A stretch of 64,000 nt of DNA from JAGQZY01 sp964588335 (GTDB taxonomy: Bacteria > Bdellovibrionota > Bdellovibrionia > Bdellovibrionales > JAGQZY01), in NCBI GenBank assembly GCA_964588335.1, contig CAZPOV010000014.1:1-64000 (forward strand), given 5' to 3'. This document shows, one piece after another, positions 51,659-60,466 of the stretch; position 1 is the first letter of the stretch, and each line of letters begins with the position of its first letter. Under the pieces are notes generated by a model. That model saw nothing but the letters and a program-made list of their open reading frames with translations, made no database searches and was not told where the DNA came from. The position numbers and the translations under genes were made by a program.

Positions 51659-52488
51659 AATGGGTATTTGGAATCATCTTATCATGGCTCGTTTTTGTCA
51701 TGTCATTGGCGGGCTGGTGGTTGTACTTTGGAATCACCACCCTGTCTAAAGCCGCCAGCTACGGAATACCTTCGGAGTTAGCCCGTCACCAAAGAATGCT
51801 GTTCACTGAAGGCATGGTACTGTTGGTCAGTCTCCTGGTTGGGGGCGTGGCTCTGTTTTACTTCACCTATTCGACCTATCGTGAAAAATCAGCGAAAGAG
51901 ATGTTTTTTGCCAGTTTCACCCATGATTTAAAAACCTCCTTATTTCGCCTGCAGTTGGAAGTTGAAAAATTGGGTGACAGTACCGAAACCCAGAATATTC
52001 TCAATCACACCCGCAAAATGCAAATCAATCTAGAGAACAGTTTAGATTCGACGGTGGGGCACGATAAAAAACTTTATATAGAGAAAGTGAATTTAAAAAC
52101 TTTTTTAATCGACCTGCATGCTCAGTGGCCCGAGTTTCATATAAAAGTCAGCGGCGAGGAGCATTTGTCGATTGATAAAAAAGCCCTGCATAGTATTTTT
52201 AAAAACCTTCTACACAATTCGGTGGTTCATGGAGGTGCAGACGAGGTGACGGTTGAGATGCAACGCAAGGGGAAAAATACCCATTTGGTCTATCATGACA
52301 ATGGCAAGGCCTTCGAGGGTGACCCTTCCCAACTGGGCAAGCAGCCTGGTTTTTCAACAGAAGGCTCTGGGTTTGGACTTTATATTGTTCGGCAATGGGT
52401 GCATCGCTTGGGCGGCAAAATAGACTTAAGTGTTGGCAACAATCAGGCGCTGCAAGTTGAAATGGAATTCCCTGGAAGTGCCGCATGA
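51655..52488 (+). CDS. Sensor histidine kinase inside the heme operon
   Basis: A 277 aa kinase from GTG 51655 (GTGA overlap with the hemL stop; AAGGAG upstream). Two membrane segments (residues about 5-26 and 53-72) enclose a short loop of about 25 residues, so there is no large sensor domain. The His box is FASFTHDLKTSLFRLQLEVE with His 90, followed by SIFKNLLHNSVVHGGADEV (N box), YHDNGKAFE and GSGFGLYIVRQWV (G2). It forms a pair with the response regulator at 52485. It is small for a complete kinase. Its position suggests it senses something linked to heme or its precursors, which is inference. Confidence 0.85.
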   Translation: MKWVFGIILSWLVFVMSLAGWWLYFGITTLSKAASYGIPSELARHQRMLFTEGMVLLVSLLVGGVALFYFTYSTYREKSAKEMFFASFTHDLKTSLFRLQLEVEKLGDSTETQNILNHTRKMQINLENSLDSTVGHDKKLYIEKVNLKTFLIDLHAQWPEFHIKVSGEEHLSIDKKALHSIFKNLLHNSVVHGGADEVTVEMQRKGKNTHLVYHDNGKAFEGDPSQLGKQPGFSTEGSGFGLYIVRQWVHRLGGKIDLSVGNNQALQVEMEFPGSAA

Positions 52489-53138
52489 AGATTCTTTTGG
52501 TTGAAGATGATCGCGATTTGGGACGTTTAATCACTGACGAGTTGGTGAAGCGAGATTACGAAGTCCGCTGGTCTCAAGATTTGGCTGCGACCAATAATTT
52601 ACTAAAAGATTTTGAATTTGATCTAGCAATTATTGATTTGAATTTGCCGGACGGAAAAGGCTTTGACTTGGTTCGGCCAGTGCAGTGCCCAGTGATCATA
52701 ATGAGTGCTTTGAGCGACCCTGAGAACCGTTTGAAAGGAGCTGAGTTGGGGGCCATCGATTTTATTCCCAAGCCGTTTCTGTTGCAGGAACTGTTCTTAA
52801 AAATTGACCGAGCCCTTGGCGAGCAACTTGAGAAGTCCCGGGTTTGGGCGCTTGGAACGGTCACCTTAGATCTTAATAAAAGACAAATTCAAAATGGAGA
52901 TGAAACCCATTTATTAAACAAAAGGGACTTTCGGCTTTTGGATATATTAACAACTCGGGCTCCAGACGTTGTCAGTCGAGATGACATCATGGACTATGTC
53001 TATGGTAAAGATCAAACCCCTTCACATAGAACAGTCGATAATGCGGTTGTCGGAATTCGGCAGATGCTATCGGACAATGATCATCAATGGATTCGATCGG
53101 TTCGTGGTGAAGGATATCAATGGATACACAAAGGATGA
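52485..53138 (+). CDS. OmpR-family response regulator inside the heme operon
   Basis: A 217 aa response regulator. Receiver domain 1-115 with acidic pocket EDD at 7-9, phospho-acceptor Asp 51 in IIDLNLPDG, and Lys in FIPKPFL near 97; winged helix near 125-215 (LLNKRDFRLLDILTTRAPDVVSRDDIMDYVYG, then VDNAVVGIRQML). ATGA overlap with the kinase and 3-bp gap to hemE. Cognate of the kinase at 51655. No target site was found by eye. Confidence 0.9.
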   Translation: MKILLVEDDRDLGRLITDELVKRDYEVRWSQDLAATNNLLKDFEFDLAIIDLNLPDGKGFDLVRPVQCPVIIMSALSDPENRLKGAELGAIDFIPKPFLLQELFLKIDRALGEQLEKSRVWALGTVTLDLNKRQIQNGDETHLLNKRDFRLLDILTTRAPDVVSRDDIMDYVYGKDQTPSHRTVDNAVVGIRQMLSDNDHQWIRSVRGEGYQWIHKG

Positions 53139-53141
53139 ATG

Positions 53142-54161
53142 ATGGCGAATAAAAAATTTGAATTGGCTTGTAAAGGCGAGGCACAAGCGGTGCCACCGAT
53201 CTGGATGATGCGGCAAGCCGGCCGTTACCATAAGCATTACCAAGCTTTGCGCAAACAACACAGTTTTATTGAACTTTGTAAAAACGCCGACCTCGCCGCT
53301 GAAGTGGCGATGGGGCCGATTGAGGATTTTGATTTCGATGTTGCCATTCTGTTTAGCGATCTTTTGTTTCCATTGGAAGCCCTTGGAATGGGTCTTGATT
53401 ACAATCCAGCGCCCTCACTTGGATGGCACCTGCAAGAGGTCGACGATTTCAAAAAAATGACGTCTATTGATAAGGCCATTGAACACATGAAGTTTCAGGG
53501 AGAAGCGGTTCGGAAAACCCGACAACGTTTGCCTGACGACAAAAGCTTAATTGGCTTTGTTGGTAGTCCATGGACTCTTTTTGTCTATGCGGTGGCGGGA
53601 TCCCATAAAGTGAGCATGGTGCCTGTTAAAAAGCGTATGGCCTTGTTTCCCGCTTTCTGTGAAATGATCACTCCCTTGATGGAAGCCAATATCAAGATTC
53701 AGCTTGATGCAGGGGCCGAGAAGGTGATGATTTTTGATACCGCCGCCGGTGAACTTTCGGCTCAAGACTTTGAAAAACATCTGCATCCTTATCTCCTCAA
53801 CCTGTCGAAAACCTATTCTGGGCAATTGGGATATTATTCTAAAAACACGGTTTCTGAGCATTTGCAGAGTCTTTGGTCGAAAGCGGAGTTTGGTGGCTAT
53901 GGCTATGATCATCGGTGGGACTTGAAAGAGATGTTTGGAAAAAGTCGGGGTTTCGTGCAAGGCAACTTTGATCAGAACATGCTTTTTCTTCCAGAGTCTG
54001 ACTTCAAGACGTACTTGGATGCTTTCTTAAAGCCTTTTTTAGAACTGTCTCCGGATGCCAGAAGAGGTTGGGTGTGTGGCTTGGGACATGGCGTTCTCCC
54101 TGAAACCCCGGAGGCTCATGTGAAGTACTTTGTCGAGCATGTTCGAAAGGTGTTTTCTTAA
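53142..54161 (+). CDS. hemE: Uroporphyrinogen decarboxylase
   Basis: A 339 aa enzyme that decarboxylates uroporphyrinogen III to coproporphyrinogen III. PPIWMMRQAGRY near 18-29 and FSDLLFPLEALGMGL near 76-90 are signatures, as are FVGSPWTLFVYAVAG near 132-146 and FDTAAGELS. The start at ATG 53142 is 6 bp after AAGGA; an ATG at 53139 is directly before it. Ends in a TAATG overlap with hemN. Cytoplasmic. Confidence 0.97.
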   Translation: MANKKFELACKGEAQAVPPIWMMRQAGRYHKHYQALRKQHSFIELCKNADLAAEVAMGPIEDFDFDVAILFSDLLFPLEALGMGLDYNPAPSLGWHLQEVDDFKKMTSIDKAIEHMKFQGEAVRKTRQRLPDDKSLIGFVGSPWTLFVYAVAGSHKVSMVPVKKRMALFPAFCEMITPLMEANIKIQLDAGAEKVMIFDTAAGELSAQDFEKHLHPYLLNLSKTYSGQLGYYSKNTVSEHLQSLWSKAEFGGYGYDHRWDLKEMFGKSRGFVQGNFDQNMLFLPESDFKTYLDAFLKPFLELSPDARRGWVCGLGHGVLPETPEAHVKYFVEHVRKVFS

Positions 54162-55504
54162 TGAGTGACGAACTGTTTTATAAATACGATGTACCCGTTC
54201 CGCGTTACACCAGTTATCCGACCGTGCCGTATTGGACAGACAGTCCGACCACGGCAGAGTGGATTCAATCTTTGAATCGCGCTTACAAAGATCATCCCCT
54301 GTGGTCGCTTTATGTTCATATTCCTTATTGCGAAACACTTTGCACCTTTTGTGGCTGTAACACTTCGATCACAAAAAATCATAAACGCGAAGAGCCCTAC
54401 ATCGAAATGGTCCTTCGGGAGTTTGAAGCCTACAAAAAGCAGGTTCCTGACTTGATGAAGTCGCCGATGCAGCAGTTCCATTTTGGTGGAGGGACTCCCA
54501 CATTTTTAAGCCCGAAAAATCTACAGATGTTGGCGTCAAAATTGATGGACGGCTTTGAAATTCCTAAAAATTTTCACGGCTCCATTGAAGTCGATCCCCG
54601 ACGCACCACCAAGGAGCATCTGCAGAGGCTTCGCGATATAGGCTTTTCTCGCGTCAGCTTGGGTGTGCAGGATTTTGATGCCGAGGTTCAGCGTTTAGTG
54701 CATCGAGTTCAGCCTTTTGAAATGACTCAAAAGCTCACTGAACAGGCGCGGGAGCTAGGATACAATTCCATAAATTTTGATTTAATTTACGGTCTACCGA
54801 CTCAGAACGAAGAAAAAATCATGTCGATGATGGAAAAAACCTGGGAGTTGAAGCCCGATCGGATTGCGCTCTACAGTTTGGCCATCGTTCCTTGGATAAA
54901 ACCGGCCCAGAAGCTTTTTAAAGACGAGGATCTTCCTAGGGGGCGAGAAAAACGACGTCTTTACGAGATCTCTCGTCAGTTCTTGCTGTCTAAAGGGTAT
55001 GTCGAAATCGGTATGGATCATTTTGCGTTGCCACAAGATCCTCTATCCGTTAGCGATGCCCAAAGTCGGTTACACCGAAACTTCATGGGTTATGTCGAAG
55101 AGAGAACTCAAGTTCTTCTCGGCCTGGGAGTCTCTGCCATTTCTGAGACCCCCGATTGCTTCCATCAAAATGAGAAAGCTTTGCCGGTTTATGAGCGACG
55201 TGTGGGGATTCCTGAAATACCGACACTGCGAGGTCACAAACTGACCGCTGAGGATCAGGTACGGCGCGAGCAGATATTGAATTTTATGACACGGGGACGG
55301 GTCGAGCTTGTCGATGAAGCGCAAAAGAAAAATGTCGCCGATTTATTAGCAGAAATGATTCGAGACGAGTTGGTTTTGATTGACGGCAATGAATTGGTTT
55401 TAACAAAAAAGGGCAAGCCGTTCCTCCGCAACGCCTGTGTGGCTTTGGATGAAAGACTGTTGCGTAATAAGCCCGATTCTGAAATCTTCTCTACATCAAT
55501 GTAA
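54161..55504 (+). CDS. hemN: Oxygen-independent coproporphyrinogen III dehydrogenase
   Basis: A 447 aa radical-SAM enzyme that oxidatively decarboxylates coproporphyrinogen III to protoporphyrinogen IX without oxygen. The [4Fe-4S] motif CxxxCxxC is C57, C61, C64 in YCETLCTFCGC, with HFGGGTPTFLS near 109-119 and SLGVQDFDAEVQRLVHR near 167-183. The MDHFALPQD motif near 285 is typical of true HemN. A family member using radical SAM chemistry implies function at low oxygen. Confidence 0.95.
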   Translation: MSDELFYKYDVPVPRYTSYPTVPYWTDSPTTAEWIQSLNRAYKDHPLWSLYVHIPYCETLCTFCGCNTSITKNHKREEPYIEMVLREFEAYKKQVPDLMKSPMQQFHFGGGTPTFLSPKNLQMLASKLMDGFEIPKNFHGSIEVDPRRTTKEHLQRLRDIGFSRVSLGVQDFDAEVQRLVHRVQPFEMTQKLTEQARELGYNSINFDLIYGLPTQNEEKIMSMMEKTWELKPDRIALYSLAIVPWIKPAQKLFKDEDLPRGREKRRLYEISRQFLLSKGYVEIGMDHFALPQDPLSVSDAQSRLHRNFMGYVEERTQVLLGLGVSAISETPDCFHQNEKALPVYERRVGIPEIPTLRGHKLTAEDQVRREQILNFMTRGRVELVDEAQKKNVADLLAEMIRDELVLIDGNELVLTKKGKPFLRNACVALDERLLRNKPDSEIFSTSM

Positions 55505-55512
55505 GGATTGTT

Positions 55513-56736
55513 TTGAACGCAGAAAAACGAGTGAACGTTATTGGTGGTGGTTTTTCCGGTTTAATTCAAGCCTTCTACTTTGCTGAAGCCGGAATCCCAA
55601 CGCGACTTATAGAAAAAGACTCTCGACTGGGTGGATTGCTCGGTACACATCAACAGGGAGAATTTCTTTTTGAGCAGGCCGCCAATGCCTTCATCGCCAA
55701 TAAAGAAATAGAACGAGTGGGGCGAACCATTGGCGTGCGTTGGGTGTCAAAACAACCCGCGGCCAAGAAACGCTATATCTTTCGCGATGGACAAATGCGT
55801 CGATGGCCTTTTGGTTTTTCTGAATCTTTGCCACTGATTCGATTCGTTTTTTCTAAAAAGTGGAAAAATAAAAAGTTTTCTCCAAACCCGGATGAGTCGT
55901 TGGAACAGTGGGGACGTATTCAGCTGAGTGATGTGTTAACGGAGTATCTTTTAGAGCCCGCTATACAAGGAGTCTATGCCAGCCGTCTGGAATCTTTGGA
56001 TGCGCGCCTGGTGCTCGATAGTATTGCCCATCGAAGACCCAAAGGCCAGTTGCGAGGCTCGATTGCTCCATTGGGTGGGATGCAAGAGTGGATCGACAAG
56101 ATGCAAGCTTACCTTTTAGGAAAAGGTGTGGATCTCGTTCTATCTAAAGATTTTAAAGTCGAGGATTGCAGTGACCCCACAATTCTAGCGGTCGACCTTA
56201 GAACGTTAAAAAATTGGGTGAACGAGCAAAAGTTAGACCTTCCCAAATCCATTCTAGAGACGCAGTCCGTGTCTTTGACTTCAGTGAGTCTAGGATTCAA
56301 ATCTCCTAAATATCGTCTACAAGAGGGTTTCGGCTGTCTTTTCCCTCGGTCTGAAGGATTTCATTCATTGGGCGTTCTTTTCAATCACAGTATTTTCCCA
56401 GACCGCGTCGAAAAAGGTTCCAGTGAAACTTGGATTCTTAATGACCAGAAAATGGAGTTTTCAAATATGAGCCCATCGGCTTTACTGCGCTACGTGCAAT
56501 CCGATCGCAGTCTCTTGCAAAGATATGAAAAACAACCGGATGCCGTGAAGGTGAGTCAGTGGCCGCAGCGGATCCCTTTGTACAACGCAGCTCTGCGAAA
56601 CTTTTTAGAAGATTACCAACGGCAGAAACCGCCTTATCTCCTAGTGGGAAATTATCTGGGAGATTTAGGGCTCAGTAAGATCATCTTCCATGCCCAAGAA
56701 AATTTGCGTCGATTTCAAGGAGGCTATTTTGCCTAA
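55513..56736 (+). CDS. hemY: Protoporphyrinogen oxidase-like FAD protein (HemY type)
   Basis: A 407 aa flavoprotein that should oxidise protoporphyrinogen IX to protoporphyrin IX. FAD-binding VNVIGGGFSGLIQAFYFAEAG near 8-28, RLGGLLGTHQQGEFLFEQAANAF near 37-59, and VYASRLESLDARLVL and GGMQEWIDKM match the HemY/PPOX group. About 60 residues shorter than B. subtilis HemY. Starts at TTG 55513 with AAGGA just upstream. HemG-type alternatives do not fit. Confidence 0.85.
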   Translation: MNAEKRVNVIGGGFSGLIQAFYFAEAGIPTRLIEKDSRLGGLLGTHQQGEFLFEQAANAFIANKEIERVGRTIGVRWVSKQPAAKKRYIFRDGQMRRWPFGFSESLPLIRFVFSKKWKNKKFSPNPDESLEQWGRIQLSDVLTEYLLEPAIQGVYASRLESLDARLVLDSIAHRRPKGQLRGSIAPLGGMQEWIDKMQAYLLGKGVDLVLSKDFKVEDCSDPTILAVDLRTLKNWVNEQKLDLPKSILETQSVSLTSVSLGFKSPKYRLQEGFGCLFPRSEGFHSLGVLFNHSIFPDRVEKGSSETWILNDQKMEFSNMSPSALLRYVQSDRSLLQRYEKQPDAVKVSQWPQRIPLYNAALRNFLEDYQRQKPPYLLVGNYLGDLGLSKIIFHAQENLRRFQGGYFA

Positions 56737-57733
56737 GATAGGAGTGGTATTTTCAAACCTCGGAACCCCTAAAAGTCCCAGCCCTGAAGACGTCGGTGCC
56801 TACCTCGGGGAATTTTTAATGGATCATCATGTGATTCAAATTCCTGGGCCTTTACGCTGGCTGCTGGTGCGCGGAATAATTGTTCCGTTTCGAAAGAAGA
56901 AATCGGCAGCCAATTACAAGGAAGTTTGGACTGAGATGGGATCTCCTTTGTTGGTTGAAACAGAGAAAGCGGCGCAGGCTCTGCAGCGTGAGTTGGGTAC
57001 GGATTACAAGGTCGTGGTGGGAATGCGGTACGGTGAGCCCAGTTTCAAAACCTGTGCTGATCAGCTCAAAGACTGTGAGACAGTGATTTTCTTTCCCCAG
57101 TATCCCCAGTATGCGGCGTCAACGGTGCAGACCGGTTTAGACCATTTCTTTCAATTTTTTGAGCCCTCCAAGGTTCGAGTGGTGCCACCTTATTATGATC
57201 ATCCGGCTTTCTTAAAGGCTTACGGCGAATTTTTAAAACAACGGTGGCAAGCCGGTGAGGTCGATCATCTTTTGATGAGTTTTCATGGCTTACCCGAAAG
57301 TCACCTCAAGAAATCGGATCCCACCGGTCAGCACTGTTTGCAAAAGCCCGATTGTTGTGCGCACGCTCAAGGCGCTGTGCTGCAGTCCTGCTACCGAGCG
57401 CAATGTTACCGGTCGGCGGAGGGGATTGCCCAGGCGGCCGGTCTGTCGAAAGATCAGTATTCGGTTAGCTTTCAGTCGCGTTTGGGTCGACAGAAGTGGA
57501 TTGAGCCCTACACCGAGGATCGCTATGGGACCTTGGTAAAGGAAGGTCACAAGAAAATCGCCGTGATTTGCCCGGGATTTCCTGTTGATGGGCTTGAAAC
57601 TTTAGAGGAAATTGCTATGACAGGTCGAGAGACCTTTCTCAGCCAAGGCGGCGAGTCTTTTCAGTATTGGCCCTGCCTTAACGATGATCGGCGCTGGATC
57701 CAAGCTTGCGTTGAGCTTGTCAAAAACGGATAA
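56729..57733 (+). CDS. hemH: Ferrochelatase with an internal cysteine cluster
   Basis: A 334 aa ferrochelatase that inserts Fe2+ into protoporphyrin IX. Start TTG 56729 (AAGGAGG 5-6 bp upstream) gives MPKIGVVFSNLGTPKSP; an ATG at 56690 lies in frame but in the hemY gene. FPQYPQYAASTV near 125-136 and MSFHGLPES near 184-192 hold the catalytic His. An internal run of Cys (QHCLQKPDCC, then LQSCYRAQC near 203-228) fits the [2Fe-2S] ferrochelatases described for Bdellovibrio. The C-terminal His/Glu face is normal. Confidence 0.93.
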   Translation: MPKIGVVFSNLGTPKSPSPEDVGAYLGEFLMDHHVIQIPGPLRWLLVRGIIVPFRKKKSAANYKEVWTEMGSPLLVETEKAAQALQRELGTDYKVVVGMRYGEPSFKTCADQLKDCETVIFFPQYPQYAASTVQTGLDHFFQFFEPSKVRVVPPYYDHPAFLKAYGEFLKQRWQAGEVDHLLMSFHGLPESHLKKSDPTGQHCLQKPDCCAHAQGAVLQSCYRAQCYRSAEGIAQAAGLSKDQYSVSFQSRLGRQKWIEPYTEDRYGTLVKEGHKKIAVICPGFPVDGLETLEEIAMTGRETFLSQGGESFQYWPCLNDDRRWIQACVELVKNG

Positions 57734-57762
57734 TAGGACTGTTTTTAGTTCGGAGGATTGGA

Positions 57763-59541
57763 ATGAAAGAATTCTGGAGAAGTTTAATAGCCTCAATGCT
57801 TGGGACCTTTATGGCCCTCTTTTTTATGTTTATCGTCAGTTTGGCGTTTATCGCTGGTCTGTCGGCATTGAGCAGTTCAAGTTGGGAAACCGAACTGGCA
57901 TCCATTGAGGAGAATTCGGTTTTGCGGATTGACTTGAACGGGCCCCTTAAAGACCACATCAAGCGACGGGATTTACTGAGCACAATTTTAAACTACGATG
58001 AACCACCCGTGACTGGGTTGTTCGAGATTTCAAAAGTTTTAAAAAAAGCCGCCAATGACAGTCGGATTAAAGGCATTTTATTAAACTTTCAGAACTTTCA
58101 AACCGGCCTTGCCAATGCCGAAGCCCTTCGCCGCCAGTTGGAACAATTTAAAAAGTCTGGAAAGTTTATGATCGCCTATGGTGAGACCTATTCTGAGCTT
58201 GATTATATGGTTGCCTCGGTTGTTGATGAAGTGATTTTGTATCCCAAAGGTTATTTCGAGTGGGATGGCCTTTATACCAAAATCAGTTATGTGAAAAACA
58301 CTATGAAAAAATTGGATGTGGTTCCGCAAATTTTTCGGGTTGGAAAATTCAAATCGGCGATTGAGCCTTTGATCAATGAAGAGATGAGTGAAGCCAGTCG
58401 TGAACAAGTGATGGCTCTGTTGGAGGGGGCTTGGGAGCGATTCTTGTTTTATGCAAAAGAAAAAACTCAGCTTCCAGAGGATGATCTTAACAAATACGCC
58501 GACGAAGCTTCTGTGATGTTTGCCGATGACGCACATGAAAAAGGTTTTGTGAACCTGCTTGCGTCTTTTGAAGAGGTGGAAGAGAAGCTCAAAGAATTGA
58601 CCGAACAGGAAGATAAACCCAAGTATGTCGGGTGGCGTTCCTACTATAAAGAAGTTGAGAAAGAAGATAATTTCGGCGCCGACAATGTTATTGCTGTTGT
58701 CTTCGCAGAAGGGGGTATACGGACCGAGCGTGGCGATGATGATGGCATTTCGTCTCGTGAGCTGACCAAAACTCTCCATGAGATTCGTAAAGATGATAAA
58801 GTCAAAGCTGTTGTGGTCCGCGTGAACAGTCCTGGGGGCTCGGCTCTGGCCTCGGATGTCATTTGGACGGCGACCCAGTGGTTAAAAGATGCAAAACCCT
58901 ATGTCACATCCTTTGGAAATGTCGCAGCCAGTGGCGGCTACTATATGTCGGCGGGCAGCCAGTATATTTTTGCTGAGCCGACCACAATTACCGGCTCCAT
59001 CGGTGTTTTTGGAGTGACTTTTGCTACTAAAGAGTTTTGGAACAAGAAAATTGGAATGACCTTTGATAGTGCCAAGTCCCATCGTTTTTCGGATATGGAA
59101 AGCCTGTCGCGTTTGTTAGACCCAGAAGAGAGTCAGAAGATTCAAAACATGGTTGAGACGATTTACGAGGATTTTCTAAACGTTGTTACCAACGGTCGAA
59201 CCGCTCTTGAAACAAGAGAACAAACTCACGAATTGGCCCAGGGTCGGGTGTGGATTGGCAGTAAAGCCAAAGAGCTGGGCCTTGTCGATGAGATGGGTGG
59301 AATTGATGAGGCGATTGCAAAAGCCGCAGAGTTTGCTGAACTTTCTGAGTATCAAGTGGCGGTTTACCCGAAAGATCTGTCGCCTTTTAAAGAGTTTATG
59401 AAGCAAATTGGTCAAACCTCAATGTTTGCGATCAAGGCACTGGTTCCAGAGCGTCTTCGTGTCTTTATAGAGACTCATAAGAAAGAAGAGCTTCACGAAA
59501 AAATTCATATGCGCCTTCCGTTTGACTTAGACATTCAGTGA
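57763..59541 (+). CDS. sppA: Signal peptide peptidase SppA (protease IV), 67K type
   Basis: A 592 aa membrane-bound S49 protease that degrades leftover signal peptides. N-terminal membrane segment near 8-30. The two-domain long form is seen: the N-terminal domain has the general-base Lys in RVGKFKSAIEPLI near 193-205, and the C-terminal domain the Ser nucleophile in VAASGGYYMSAGSQYI near 386-401 plus VNSPGGSALASDVIW. ATG 57763 follows GGAGG. Last gene of the heme transcript or independent after a 29-bp gap. Confidence 0.95.
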   Translation: MKEFWRSLIASMLGTFMALFFMFIVSLAFIAGLSALSSSSWETELASIEENSVLRIDLNGPLKDHIKRRDLLSTILNYDEPPVTGLFEISKVLKKAANDSRIKGILLNFQNFQTGLANAEALRRQLEQFKKSGKFMIAYGETYSELDYMVASVVDEVILYPKGYFEWDGLYTKISYVKNTMKKLDVVPQIFRVGKFKSAIEPLINEEMSEASREQVMALLEGAWERFLFYAKEKTQLPEDDLNKYADEASVMFADDAHEKGFVNLLASFEEVEEKLKELTEQEDKPKYVGWRSYYKEVEKEDNFGADNVIAVVFAEGGIRTERGDDDGISSRELTKTLHEIRKDDKVKAVVVRVNSPGGSALASDVIWTATQWLKDAKPYVTSFGNVAASGGYYMSAGSQYIFAEPTTITGSIGVFGVTFATKEFWNKKIGMTFDSAKSHRFSDMESLSRLLDPEESQKIQNMVETIYEDFLNVVTNGRTALETREQTHELAQGRVWIGSKAKELGLVDEMGGIDEAIAKAAEFAELSEYQVAVYPKDLSPFKEFMKQIGQTSMFAIKALVPERLRVFIETHKKEELHEKIHMRLPFDLDIQ

Positions 59542-59552
59542 AGGCTTTAGGG

Positions 59553-59571
59553 CCGACGATTGCATCGTCGG
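59553..59571 (+). terminator. Hairpin after sppA, possible weak terminator
   Basis: CCGACGAT-TGC-ATCGTCGG, 8 perfect pairs, 12 bp after the sppA stop. No T tract follows (TCTCAATACC), so it may be a stability or rho-dependent element. Confidence 0.4.
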
Positions 59572-59709
59572 TCTCAATACCATCAACGATTTTCCGATTT
59601 CCAAATTTGAATCAGCCGCATGGGCGTTTCTTATTGTTGAAACCCAATAGCCCATAAAAGCGACCTAGGTCCAGTACTCACAAGAGATTGTCCTTTATAG
59701 AATGAAGGC

Positions 59710-60462
59710 ATGAAAGTCTTTCTTGCCGTTTGCATGGTCCTCAGTTTTTCATTGCCACTTTATGGTTTGGATTGTTCAAAGGGGGTTTCGCCGAACTCCC
59801 TGGAATACATACAGTGTTATTTTGAATGTGACGATGACGTTGAATGTGATCGCTTTGCTAAATCTCTTTACAGAGACAGTCATGCTGGTTGTCGGCCGCA
59901 ACCAGAAACAGTGGTCGGTATGGAACGGTATTTTCCTTGGTTAGAAAAAAACACCAAACAGGTGCGTGGCAAAGTTTTTTATGGTGACGTTGTTGCCGGG
60001 CCCTACGGTTACTGGATGTACTCCAGGCAAGGCCATCTCATAATCCAAACCACAGTTCACTTTAGCAATTTTGATGAAATTTCAGAGTTTCATCAAAATC
60101 GCCTGCGGCATCGTTTCGCACAAGCTGCAGAATTCTGGGAACGCAATCACACTTTCCCGTTTCCGGTGAAATTCGCTTTTCAGATTGTCACGGACCCGGC
60201 GAAAGCCCATGTTCGAAATATAAAATTAATGTCCAAAACACGGGGGCCTTACTTCAGTCGCTGGAATATCAATTGGAGTGTGGCATCAATCGCTCACGAG
60301 TTCGGTCATGTTTTAGGGCTTGATGATGAGTATTCTTATTTGCAGGGAAGTGAGGAGCATATTTGCGAACCCACCTCAATAATGTGCAACAGCTATAATA
60401 AAGATATGGAAATCAAAGACTATCACTTTTATCTTGTTTATCGACGTCTGCACTGTGCTTGA
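59710..60462 (+). CDS. Secreted zinc metalloprotease-like protein (metzincin motif)
   Basis: A 250 aa exported protein with a signal peptide (KVFLAVCMVLSFSLPLYG, cleavage near 20). The zinc-binding motif HEFGHVLGLDDEYS near 196-209 is HExxHxxGxxD, the metzincin signature with Glu as catalytic base, and SIMCNS near 224-229 could be the Met-turn. Several Cys in the first 50 residues (DCSKG, IQCYFECDDDVECDR, AGCRPQ) suggest disulfides. Likely a secreted protease, plausible in prey attack, but the substrate is unknown. Start ATG 59710. Confidence 0.82.
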   Translation: MKVFLAVCMVLSFSLPLYGLDCSKGVSPNSLEYIQCYFECDDDVECDRFAKSLYRDSHAGCRPQPETVVGMERYFPWLEKNTKQVRGKVFYGDVVAGPYGYWMYSRQGHLIIQTTVHFSNFDEISEFHQNRLRHRFAQAAEFWERNHTFPFPVKFAFQIVTDPAKAHVRNIKLMSKTRGPYFSRWNINWSVASIAHEFGHVLGLDDEYSYLQGSEEHICEPTSIMCNSYNKDMEIKDYHFYLVYRRLHCA

Positions 60463-60466
60463 TCGA

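Noticed and set aside
58081..58779. 232-residue minus-strand open frame inside sppA
   Set aside because: Antisense shadow of a well-supported S49 protease gene; no start signal or motif.
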